Of a DNA stretch of 7,166 nt, positions 1 through 6,552 are shown one piece after another. The notes beneath the pieces are model-generated. The model saw only the letters and a program-made list of their open reading frames with translations, was not told the DNA's origin and made no database searches. Source of the DNA: Acidimicrobiaceae bacterium (GTDB taxonomy: Bacteria > Actinomycetota > Acidimicrobiia > Acidimicrobiales > UBA10347); NCBI GenBank assembly GCA_003485885.1, contig DNHM01000510.1:1-7166 (forward strand). Direction: 5' to 3'. The position numbers and the translations under genes were made by a program. The first letter of the stretch is position 1. Every line of letters starts with the position of its first letter.

Positions 1-421
1 GAGCCGCGCCGATGGCGTCTTCACCTACCTGATGAATTCCGCGCATACGGCACGAACCGCAGCGACGCTGGAGGGCCTCGACAGCACCGCCGCCGTCTCC
101 CCCATGATGATGTGTCTTCGGTGCCAGGACCCGATCGAGGCTCGCCAGCTTGCTCGGAAAGCCATCGCCTTCTACATGACCCTCGACTACTACCACCGAG
201 CGTGGCGCTCGCTCGGCTTCGACGACACTGACTTCGCCGATGGCGGAAGTGACCGACTGGTCGATGCCATCGTGGCGTGGGGTTCGGTCGACGCCATCCA
301 TGAGCGCATCGCAGCCCAGCACGACGCAGGGGCCGCACAGGTAGTCGTGATCCCGCTCAACGCTGCTGGCGGAGTCAAGCCGGACTGGGACCTACTCACC
401 GAAATCGGGAGAAACGTCTAA
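1..421 (+). CDS. F420-type luciferase-like (LLM) oxidoreductase, C-terminal part
   Basis: The reading frame is open from base 2 at the left edge to a TAA at 419-421, so only about the last 139 residues are present and the true start lies outside the window. The visible part begins SRADGVFTYLMNSAHTARTA. This resembles the ADGAHPY-x-x-PEHTARA segment of the actinobacterial F420-dependent luciferase-like family often labelled TIGR03620. Further on come a GGSDRLVDAIVAWG segment and an HDAGAAQVVV segment near the end, both in the order expected for that family. Members are TIM-barrel cytosolic enzymes that use reduced coenzyme F420 to move hydride onto or from organic substrates; the substrate here is unknown. 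The cofactor assignment rests on family resemblance, because the barrel residues that bind F420 are outside the window. The next gene on the strand starts 107 bases downstream, so co-transcription is possible but not shown. Confidence 0.85.
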   Translation, partial: SRADGVFTYLMNSAHTARTAATLEGLDSTAAVSPMMMCLRCQDPIEARQLARKAIAFYMTLDYYHRAWRSLGFDDTDFADGGSDRLVDAIVAWGSVDAIHERIAAQHDAGAAQVVVIPLNAAGGVKPDWDLLTEIGRNV

Positions 422-518
422 CGCTCTGTTCCCGAGTCGGTCGGTCCTGACGCAACTCGCGGACATCAGGCAACCAGGCGAGGCGGTTGGTCTGCTTAGC
501 TGGAGCCAGCACGAGGAC

Positions 519-524
519 GGAGAG
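519..524 (+). promoter_or_regulatory. Ribosome binding site deciding the SDR start
   Basis: GGAGAG lies four bases before the ATG at 529. An in-frame start at 487 would add 14 residues with no family resemblance and has no comparable Shine-Dalgarno match, so the 529 start is preferred. Confidence 0.6.
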
Positions 525-528
525 TTTG

Positions 529-1395
529 ATGAATATCGACACCACACGACTTGAGGGAAAGGTTGCCATCGTCACCGGTGCAGCCAGCGGCATTGGAGCA
601 GCGACCGCTCGGCGGTTGGCAGCCGAGGGAGCACGAGTGCTGCTCACCGATATCCAGGACGAGGTCGGTAGCGACCTTGCCAGTGACATCGGCAATGGCG
701 CCACGTTTCAACACTGCAATGTGGTCAACGAGGCCGACGTCGCTGCTGCTGTACAGACCGCAGTCGACACGTGGGGTCGGCTCGACATTGTCCATAACAA
801 CGCGGGATTCGGTGGCGTGAGTGGCCCCATCGAATCAACAACCGCCGATGGGTGGGCCAGCACGCTCGACGTTTTGTTGACCAGCGTCTTCTTCGGAACC
901 AAACACGCCACTCCCGCCATGCGAGACAGCGGTGGCGGCAGCATCATCAACACCGCTTCGGTCTGCGGGCTCCGCGCAGGAATCGGCTCCCATGCCTACA
1001 CCGTGGCCAAACATGGCGTCATCGGCCTTACTCGATCCACCGCACTCGAACTCGCGGAGTACAACATCCGGGTTAATGCCATCTGCCCGGGATACATCGC
1101 CACCGGGCTCTCCGCTGGACGATCACGATCCGAAATTGACGAGGCCGAGATGGCCGAACGACTTGAGAAGGCTCGCGGTTGGGGATCCGACGCTCAGGCC
1201 ATGAATCGCATGGGCGAACCGGAAGATATCGCGGCTGCCGTTGCGTGGCTGGCCTCTGACGACAGCGAATGGGTCACCGGCACCGAACAGGTTGTCGACG
1301 GTGGTCTGCTCAACGGGAGGGCGTGGCGCAAATTGCCAAAGGCGATCACCGAGGACCGGCCCGTACGCCTGTATGCGCCTGGCAGCTACGAGTGA
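529..1395 (+). CDS. Short-chain dehydrogenase/reductase (classical SDR), 288 aa
   Basis: A Rossmann-fold oxidoreductase that should interconvert an alcohol and a ketone with a nicotinamide cofactor in the cytosol. Visible motifs, numbered from the ATG at 529, are the glycine-rich TGAASGIG at 16-23, an Asp at 41 ending the second strand (which favours NAD over NADP), NNAG at 90-93, the catalytic Ser144 in NTASVCG, Tyr157 and Lys161 in YTVAK, PG at 187-188, and the closing VTGTEQVVDGG around 249-259. About 29 residues follow this last motif, somewhat more than usual. The Asn of the classical Asn-Ser-Tyr-Lys tetrad appears to be Leu116 in the segment DVLLTSVFFGTKHA; a similar replacement is seen in other actinobacterial SDRs of the type with VLLxGVFLGMKHA. 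It lies between the F420-type enzyme and the GST homologue, and the gap to the GST gene is only 60 bases. The fold and catalytic class are secure; the substrate is not known. Confidence 0.95.
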   Translation: MNIDTTRLEGKVAIVTGAASGIGAATARRLAAEGARVLLTDIQDEVGSDLASDIGNGATFQHCNVVNEADVAAAVQTAVDTWGRLDIVHNNAGFGGVSGPIESTTADGWASTLDVLLTSVFFGTKHATPAMRDSGGGSIINTASVCGLRAGIGSHAYTVAKHGVIGLTRSTALELAEYNIRVNAICPGYIATGLSAGRSRSEIDEAEMAERLEKARGWGSDAQAMNRMGEPEDIAAAVAWLASDDSEWVTGTEQVVDGGLLNGRAWRKLPKAITEDRPVRLYAPGSYE

Positions 1396-1455
1396 CCACT
1401 TCGGACTTTAGTCGCTGCGACTCGGCACACGCGTCTCGACAAGAATGAGTGGATA

Positions 1456-2490
1456 GTGCAGCACCATCATCCACTCGTCATCGTCGGGGCACACAGTTCG
1501 CCCTACAGCCGCAAGATGCGGTCAGTCTTGCGGTATCGGCAGATCCCGCACCGATGGGTGGTGCGTGGTTCGCGCTGGGATGACACTCCCCCTGCGCCAG
1601 CACCCATCATCCCCGTTCTGGCCTTCCCCGATGAAGCCGGTAATCACGGTGAACTGATCGTTGATTCGTCGCCGCAGATCACACGCCTCGAATGTGATTA
1701 TGCGGAGCGCAGCATCGTGCCGACAGATGCCGCTGCTGCCCTCATCGACTTTGTGCTCGAAGACTTCGCCGACGAGTGGGTGACCAAGGCGATGTATCAC
1801 TACCGGTGGGTCAACGAGGTTGATACCGAGAAGTCAGGACGCCTGTTGCCGTTCGATGCCAACCTGCAATTGAGCGACGAACGCGCATCTCGGGCCCACG
1901 ACTCCTTCATCGAGCGTCAGGTTTCGCGACGAGCCCTCGTGGGTTCGACTGACGAGAATGCTCCCATCATCGAGCGGTCGTACGAGAACCTGCTCGATAT
2001 CTTGCAGGCCCACCTCAGCCAACAGGACTTCCTATTCGGGGAACGACCGGCACGAACGGACTTTGCACTCTTCGGACAACTCACTCCCCTGCTGTGGTGG
2101 GATCCCACCCCCATGGCCATCGCCGTCGAACGGGCTCCCCGGGCAATGATGTGGGTGCAATGGATGGACGATCTGGCGTGGTTGCCTGTCGATGGCCGCG
2201 GTGGGTGGTTCACGCTCGACGAGATGCCCGCATCGGTGCACCAGATCTTGACCGAGGCCGGGCGCACATACGCTCCATTCATGGTTGCCAATGCTGCTGC
2301 CCTTGAGGCAGGGGCTGACGAGGTGGTATGCGAAATGGGTGACGCGACATATCGACAAGCACCGTTTCGGTACCAGGCCAAGTGCCTCAGCTGGATCCAT
2401 GCCGAATATGCGGCATTAAGCGAGACCGACCGAACCCGGGTCGAGGCTGCCCTTGCCGGCACCGGCTGCGAAGTGCTGGTCTCGGTCTAG
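1456..2490 (+). CDS. Glutathione S-transferase-like protein with long C-terminal extension, 344 aa
   Basis: A cytosolic GST-fold protein. The N-terminal thioredoxin-like domain (about 1-90) shows a SPYSRKM active-site-type segment at 15-21, a Pro53 in IIPVL that fits the cis-proline of the fold, and DSS at 70-72, where GSTs bind the gamma-glutamyl group of glutathione. The all-helical domain (about 95-260) contains RTDFALFGQL near 200-209, the usual N-capping segment of that domain. After it comes an extension of about 75 residues with the segments YAPFMVANAAALEAGA, PFRYQAKCL and LAGTGCE, which I recall from a group of longer bacterial GST-family proteins. The start is GTG at 1456. It is the only usable start, because no ATG, GTG or TTG occurs in frame between the SDR stop and this codon. 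It has no strong ribosome binding site, and a tiny ATG-AGT-GGA-TAG frame ends on its first base. Glutathione is uncommon in actinobacteria, so the thiol partner, if any, is unclear; dehalogenation, isomerisation or a non-catalytic role are alternatives. Confidence 0.85.
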   Translation: MQHHHPLVIVGAHSSPYSRKMRSVLRYRQIPHRWVVRGSRWDDTPPAPAPIIPVLAFPDEAGNHGELIVDSSPQITRLECDYAERSIVPTDAAAALIDFVLEDFADEWVTKAMYHYRWVNEVDTEKSGRLLPFDANLQLSDERASRAHDSFIERQVSRRALVGSTDENAPIIERSYENLLDILQAHLSQQDFLFGERPARTDFALFGQLTPLLWWDPTPMAIAVERAPRAMMWVQWMDDLAWLPVDGRGGWFTLDEMPASVHQILTEAGRTYAPFMVANAAALEAGADEVVCEMGDATYRQAPFRYQAKCLSWIHAEYAALSETDRTRVEAALAGTGCEVLVSV

Positions 2491-2533
2491 GCCGACGAGT
2501 TGATCACGCACGGTCTGCTTCGGGGAACGACTC

Positions 2534-2553
2534 GCCAACGAACCGACGTTGGC
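2534..2553. terminator. Hairpin between convergent genes, possible bidirectional terminator
   Basis: GCCAACG (2534-2540) and CGTTGGC (2547-2553) form a perfect seven-base-pair stem around the six-base loop AACCGA. It sits in the 92-base gap between the stop of the GST homologue and the stop of the alpha/beta hydrolase, which converge. No run of T follows on either strand, so it is not a textbook intrinsic terminator. Position is the main argument. Confidence 0.4.
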
Positions 2554-2582
2554 CTTCCCGCATCTGTAACGGTCGATCTGGC

Positions 2583-3380
2583 TTAGGGAGATAGGAAGTT
2601 CAGGATCGCGGTCGCGGTTGCGGCTGGTTGTTCGAGGTGGAGCATGTGGCCAGCCGCTTCGATCATGTGAGTGGACGAGCCTGCCACCGAATCACGCCAC
2701 AGGTCGATGTAGACAGGCGGAACTAAGCCGTCGCTTGCGCCACCCACGACCAGGGTCGGTACACCAATGCGATGGATCCGTTTCGATAGTCGGCGGTTTG
2801 GGATTGGGAACAGGATCTTGCCTGCGGTTCCCATGCGCCGGGCATTGGCCACCATGAACGCCGTGAGCGCATCGTTGTCCGTGAAGTCGGCGCCGCCGGT
2901 CATCAGCTTCTCGCCCAGCACCGGATCGTGGAACAACACTTCGGCCATCTCGAACGGCAACATCGCGAACAGGTCCGGTGTCGGCTCGGCGTCGATCCAC
3001 ATGCCCGCTGGTGTCAGCAGCACGAGCTTAGCCAGATCGTTGCGAGCCACGCTCGCCATCTCGGCGGCGATCATTGCCCCCATCGAGTGACCGACCACGA
3101 TCGGAAGATCTTGCAGCGCGAATGCGTCGACAAGATCCCAGCCGTGGAGCGTGAAGTCGAGCATGTCCTCGATCGATGTCTCGGTGTCGTCGGGGCCAAA
3201 GCCTGGCCACACTGGCGCGTGCACGGTGAACGACTCCGCGAGCTCCTTCACCAGCGGATCATCGGCGGTAACACCACCGGCTCCGTGGAAGAAGACGAGG
3301 TCCGGCCCTGAGCCGCCAACAAAGGCGTCTCCCTCGATACCCCGACGGGTGGTCACACGAATCGTCTCGAGCGTCGCCAT
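2583..3380 (-). CDS. Alpha/beta hydrolase, 265 aa
   Basis: A serine hydrolase of the alpha/beta fold, full length for the family. Numbered from the ATG at 3380, HGAGG at 32-36 provides the oxyanion hole, Ser99 in GHSMG (97-101) is the nucleophile, Asp217 in GGASDGLVP is the likely acid, and His245 in AAGHMLHLE is the catalytic base. A cap region lies between about 125 and 200. No signal peptide is seen, so it should act in the cytosol. Relatives hydrolyse esters or lactones, or cleave carbon-carbon bonds in ring-cleavage products (MhpC-like), and sequence alone does not choose between these. The start is separated by a single base from the TGA of the upstream monooxygenase gene (TGA-C-ATG). 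A GAGGG ribosome-binding-like site lies inside the end of that gene, so the two are very probably co-transcribed and translationally coupled. This suggests the hydrolase acts on the monooxygenase product. Confidence 0.93.
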   Translation of the reverse strand: MATLETIRVTTRRGIEGDAFVGGSGPDLVFFHGAGGVTADDPLVKELAESFTVHAPVWPGFGPDDTETSIEDMLDFTLHGWDLVDAFALQDLPIVVGHSMGAMIAAEMASVARNDLAKLVLLTPAGMWIDAEPTPDLFAMLPFEMAEVLFHDPVLGEKLMTGGADFTDNDALTAFMVANARRMGTAGKILFPIPNRRLSKRIHRIGVPTLVVGGASDGLVPPVYIDLWRDSVAGSSTHMIEAAGHMLHLEQPAATATAILNFLSP

Positions 3381-3381
3381 G

Positions 3382-4710
3382 TCAGATCACACCCTCGGGG
3401 CCATGATCGGCAGCGCTTTGATCGGCAGTGATTTGATGGAGGGACGCAGGGTCAACACCTGTTGCCATCGCTCGTGCCGACTCAATCGTGTACTCAGGTC
3501 GTACCCGGTCTTCGATCGGATGACACCACCATCGATCGTCGGTCTCGAGTTCGGGCCAGATGTTCTTCAGTGCCGGCATGACCTTCTCGGCGAACAGCTG
3601 GGTGCTGAACCTGGTCTTCCAATCGGGCATATCACCCATGTGGAAGAGTCCGAACACGGTGCCGATACGAAGGTCCTTGATCATCTGTTCGAGCTGTTCA
3701 CGGACCGTGTCTGGTCCCCCGGCGATCACGAAGCCACCCTCGACGAGGTCCTTCCACGTGAGTGTCTTGAACATCTCCTGATTCTCTTTGCGAAGCCCTC
3801 CGAGTTTGCCAGCCTTGATCGTCTTGACAGTGCGATAACCCGGAGGGTCTGCGAACCCGGGATGCATGTGCAGGCAACGATTGAAGAAATACAAGATGTG
3901 TTCTGCGTAGAGTTCTTCGGCTTGTTCGTCGGTGTCGGCAACACAGATGATTTGTGCGAACGAGGCTCGGCCCGGTGATTCGTCCTTGTCGAGTTCGGCA
4001 ACCCGTTCCCAGTAACCATCGAGCAATACCTGTCCAGCCTTATGCCCGTTGAACGACAGGTACGAGTAGTTGTAGTCGTGCTCCAGGCAGAAGTCCCATG
4101 TCTCGATCGAACCGCCGCCCGGGATGTAAATGGGAGGGTGCGGTTTCTGGATTGGTTTCGGCCAGCAGTTCACGTAACGAAGCTGGTTGTATTTGCCATC
4201 GAACGCAAACGGTTCGTCTTCGGCCCACGCTCTCATGATCAACTCATGAGCCTCGTCGTACTTGTCGCGAGTGAGCGCCGGGATCTGGCCGTAACAGAAG
4301 TTGGTGTCCATAGGGGTACCGACCGGGAAACCGGCGACCAGGCGTCCGCCCGAAATCACGTCGAGCATGGCGAACTCTTCAGCCACCCGTATTGGCGGGT
4401 TGTACAATGCAATCGAATTACCAATGACACAGATCGCAGCGTTTCTGGTGCGGCGTGCAAGTCCGGCGGCGATGATGTTGGGCGAAGGCATGATGCCGTA
4501 GCCGTTCTGGTGATGTTCGTTGACCCCGATGCCGTCGAAGCCCATCTCATCGGCGAACTCAAGCTGGTCCATGTACTCGTGATACAGACCGTTCGCCCGC
4601 TCGGGATCGAAGAGCTTGCTGTCGATATCGACCCACACCGACCGGTTTGTCTCCCGAAAGTCATCAGGCAGATCTGGCCATGGCATGAGATTGAACCAGA
4701 CGAACTTCAC
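3382..4710 (-). CDS. Luciferase-like (LLM class) flavin-dependent monooxygenase, 442 aa
   Basis: A TIM-barrel oxidoreductase of the bacterial luciferase superfamily. Relatives use reduced flavin and oxygen to hydroxylate or insert oxygen into small organic substrates, usually with a separate flavin reductase, and none is encoded here. Visible features are the opening strand MKFVWFNLMPW, GFDGIGVNEHH at about 58-67, MPSPNIIAAGLA at 74-85, and VISGGRLVAGFPVGTP at about 118-133. PPIYIPGGGS at 192-201 and GFVIAGGPDTVREQL at 326-340 are the typical later segments. The usual domain ends near 385. About 57 further residues, including RWWCHPIEDRVRPEY, make it longer than most relatives. The GTG start at 4710 is preferred because of a strong GAGGGGGA site just upstream; the first internal ATG (residue 9) would remove most of strand one. 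It directly precedes the hydrolase gene with one base between them. Flavin (FMN) rather than F420 as cofactor is my inference from the type of NEHH motif. Confidence 0.92.
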   Translation of the reverse strand: MKFVWFNLMPWPDLPDDFRETNRSVWVDIDSKLFDPERANGLYHEYMDQLEFADEMGFDGIGVNEHHQNGYGIMPSPNIIAAGLARRTRNAAICVIGNSIALYNPPIRVAEEFAMLDVISGGRLVAGFPVGTPMDTNFCYGQIPALTRDKYDEAHELIMRAWAEDEPFAFDGKYNQLRYVNCWPKPIQKPHPPIYIPGGGSIETWDFCLEHDYNYSYLSFNGHKAGQVLLDGYWERVAELDKDESPGRASFAQIICVADTDEQAEELYAEHILYFFNRCLHMHPGFADPPGYRTVKTIKAGKLGGLRKENQEMFKTLTWKDLVEGGFVIAGGPDTVREQLEQMIKDLRIGTVFGLFHMGDMPDWKTRFSTQLFAEKVMPALKNIWPELETDDRWWCHPIEDRVRPEYTIESARAMATGVDPASLHQITADQSAADHGPEGVI

Positions 4711-4716
4711 GATGTT

Positions 4717-4724
4717 TCCCCCTC
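4717..4724 (-). promoter_or_regulatory. Ribosome binding site for the LLM monooxygenase GTG start
   Basis: On the minus strand GAGGGGGA ends six bases before the GTG at 4710. It is the best Shine-Dalgarno match in the window, and it justifies the non-ATG start. Confidence 0.7.
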
Positions 4725-4926
4725 AGGCTTGCTCAACCGCCGCATTTTCGACGTTACATCACTATCGCTGTTCTCGCCGTAAGAGGAATCTGGGTACGTG
4801 GTTGGAGACGAGGAATTCCTGCTCGAGAGATGATTTCCTTCTTGGTGAGTATCAGCATCATCTCCATCTCCCAATCTCGACCTCTAGGTAAGGATGTAGG
4901 TTGCCTCAATCTGCTTAGATCGCTCT
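4725..4926. other. Non-coding gap between transporter and monooxygenase genes
   Basis: The gap between two minus-strand genes (216 bases including the ribosome binding site) holds no convincing gene. It contains a perfect ten-base palindrome AGGAATTCCT at 4811-4820. It also contains an inverted repeat with arms GAGATGAT (4827-4834) and ATCATCTC (4857-4864) around a 22-base spacer. It is large enough to contain a promoter for the monooxygenase-hydrolase pair, but I see no strong -35/-10 pair. The base composition looks more AT-rich than the genes on either side. Confidence 0.5.
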
Positions 4927-6393
4927 TCAGCGCTCCGCATTGATCTCGGCAGGTTTCGTCCGGACCGCCAGTGCCAGCGCAGCAAGTGCATAACCGGTAA
5001 GCAGGAAGTGAGCGACCCGCCATCCGTCGGTGAATGCGCTATCGGCTCCCGGCAGGTCGTCGATGTCCTTGAGAGGGATATCGAAACCTTGCGACACCAT
5101 CACACCCACCACCACGGTCGCAGCAAGGGCTTGACCAAATACGTTGCCGAGTGTGCGGGTCAGGTTGGTGAAGGCGCCGATAACACCTAGATCTGCTGGC
5201 GGGACCGAGCCGAGGATTGTCGAGTTATTCGGCACATTCCACATGCCATTGGCGAGACCGGAAATAAACACCACGACCGCAAGGAGCCATGTGTTGGTTG
5301 ATGCCGTCATGAAACCCATCGCTAGTCCGGTGGCGGCCAAGAGCGCCAAGCCAGTGATTGCGAACGGGCGAGTGCCGATCCGGTCAGACCAGCGACCCGA
5401 AGACTGCGCGGAAATACCCATACCAAGAGAGATGAGGAACAACAGTCCGCCCGCTGCGCCTTCGCTCATACCCCGAAGACTGATCAAGAATATGGGTAAC
5501 AGGAACCGGGTTGTCGTTGAACCCATGAAACCCAGCAACCGTGTACCGACCGCGAGACGGAATGTAGGAATCTTGAACAGTCGGAGCTGCAACATGGGGT
5601 CGTCACGGCGCAGCTCCCACCGGATGAAGCTGGTCAAGAGCCCGACGGCCAGGATCACTCCTCCTCCAATGATGGGCGACAGCCAGGAGACACCGAGTGG
5701 GTTGTTGATGGTGAGCACGACCACGACCACCATCAGTCCCGACATGATTGCACCACCCCAGTCGAAGGACCCCTCGATCTGATCGCTGCCAGCGCTGACC
5801 CGTTCTTCATCGAGCAGAAAGTACGCGGCAACAAACGCGATACTTATCGGAACGAGCAGCAGTAAGAAAAGCGCCTCCCACGGAAACACTTCAAGCAGCA
5901 GTCCCGCCACGATCGGTCCCGACGCTCCCCCAACCGAGACCGCAGTTGTCTGACTGCCGATGGCTTTGCCTCGTTCGGCGGCGGGAAAGATCGCCACCAC
6001 CATTGCTGTGCCGACCGACTGGCTCATGGCGTTTCCTGTTGCCATGAATACCCGAGCCAAGATCAGCGCCCAGAACGTTGGCGCCAACGCGGTGAAGACC
6101 GCCCCAACTCCGAAGATGGCCAGGCCGATCATGTGGATCTTCTTGCGCCCCACGATGTCGGCGAAGCGGCCCATCGGCAACAGCAGCGCGCTGATCACAA
6201 GCGCCTCGCTAATCACAACCCAGCTGGCCGAGCGCAGCGACACACCGAAGTCGTCCGCAATCGCCGACAGAGCGACGAACACCATCGACATGGTCATCAC
6301 CATGGTGAAGAACGACAGCGCTATCGCAAAAAACGCCCGCCACTTGTAGCCGTCATCAAGATCGACTTGGGCTTGGTCGGTGGGAGCGGACAT
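4927..6393 (-). CDS. MFS transporter, DHA2-like 14-helix drug/solute transporter, 488 aa
   Basis: An inner-membrane secondary transporter. Motif A is seen as GRFADIVGRKK at 75-85 in the loop between helices 2 and 3. A motif C-like segment, GGASGPIVAG at 155-164, is the antiporter signature of drug exporters. FDWGGAIM at 210-217 is typical of the start of the additional central helix pair in DHA2 proteins. I count about fourteen hydrophobic segments, starting near residues 18, 58, 87, 107, 148, 172, 213, 238, 282, 313, 345, 370, 418 and 460, which fits the 14-helix class and its usual length. The start is fixed: a stop codon lies five codons upstream and no other start occurs between. The only ribosome-binding-like bases (AAGG) end one base before the ATG, so a leaderless message is possible. 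It is divergent from the alcohol dehydrogenase gene and precedes the monooxygenase gene by 216 bases. Export of a toxic intermediate is more likely than uptake given motif C, but the direction and substrate are inferred. Confidence 0.93.
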   Translation of the reverse strand: MSAPTDQAQVDLDDGYKWRAFFAIALSFFTMVMTMSMVFVALSAIADDFGVSLRSASWVVISEALVISALLLPMGRFADIVGRKKIHMIGLAIFGVGAVFTALAPTFWALILARVFMATGNAMSQSVGTAMVVAIFPAAERGKAIGSQTTAVSVGGASGPIVAGLLLEVFPWEALFLLLLVPISIAFVAAYFLLDEERVSAGSDQIEGSFDWGGAIMSGLMVVVVVLTINNPLGVSWLSPIIGGGVILAVGLLTSFIRWELRRDDPMLQLRLFKIPTFRLAVGTRLLGFMGSTTTRFLLPIFLISLRGMSEGAAGGLLFLISLGMGISAQSSGRWSDRIGTRPFAITGLALLAATGLAMGFMTASTNTWLLAVVVFISGLANGMWNVPNNSTILGSVPPADLGVIGAFTNLTRTLGNVFGQALAATVVVGVMVSQGFDIPLKDIDDLPGADSAFTDGWRVAHFLLTGYALAALALAVRTKPAEINAER

Positions 6394-6552
6394 ACCTTGG
6401 CGACGCTACTCGCGGAGGCCGACCCGAACGGCACGGCAGCCCGGCGCTACCTGAAGACGGACGTTATAATCGGCGTCCAGAAGGGTTCCGCTGGGCGGGC
6501 GAGCATCGGCTTCCGTTTGCTTCAGGCAGCACTGCACGCGCAGACTGGCCAC
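6394..6552. promoter_or_regulatory. Divergent promoter region between transporter and alcohol dehydrogenase
   Basis: This 159-base gap separates the divergent MFS and dehydrogenase genes and should contain promoters for both. On the plus strand there is a perfect TATAAT at 6465-6470, though without a recognisable -35. The same bases read TATAAC on the minus strand (6469-6464), so one element could serve both directions. A second minus-strand TANNNT box, TAGCGT at 6408-6403, lies nine bases before the transporter ATG and would suit a leaderless message. No gene is supported inside the gap. Confidence 0.5.
6459..6478. repeat. Inverted repeat spanning the TATAAT box, candidate operator
   Basis: GGACG (6459-6463) and CGTCC (6474-6478) are inverted around a ten-base centre that contains the whole TATAAT. 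The spacing puts the half-sites about one and a half helical turns apart, and a protein bound there would block the -10 element. Five-base arms can arise by chance, so this is only a candidate. Confidence 0.3.

Noticed and set aside
433..528. Search for a promoter or terminator between the F420-type enzyme and the SDR
   Set aside because: Only weak repeats such as CCTGA/TCAGG with a 15-base spacer were seen, and no -35/-10 pair.
1410..1422. Small hairpin AGTCG-CTG-CGACT between the SDR and GST genes
   Set aside because: The five-base-pair stem is short, has no T-run and lies in a 60-base gap inside a likely operon, so it is not a convincing terminator.
1917..2462. Minus-strand open frame of 181 codons antisense to the GST homologue
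   Set aside because: It lies wholly within the GST gene and shows no domain or conserved motif.
3151..3978. Long plus-strand open frame of 275 codons antisense to the hydrolase and monooxygenase genes
   Set aside because: It crosses two well-supported genes on the other strand, its translation shows no recognisable domain, and long antisense frames are expected in GC-rich coding DNA.
4042..4782. Plus-strand open frame of 246 codons antisense to the monooxygenase
   Set aside because: It is a shadow of a gene with clear family motifs, has no ribosome binding site of note, and its translation resembles no family I know.
4881..4909. Minus-strand TTGAGG and TAGAGG spaced by 17 bases as a promoter for the monooxygenase
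   Set aside because: The -10 matches the consensus at only three of six positions and lacks the final T, so it is no better than chance.
5144..5782. Plus-strand open frame of 212 codons antisense to the transporter
   Set aside because: The Pro/Arg/Ser-rich translation is what an antisense reading of membrane-protein codons gives.
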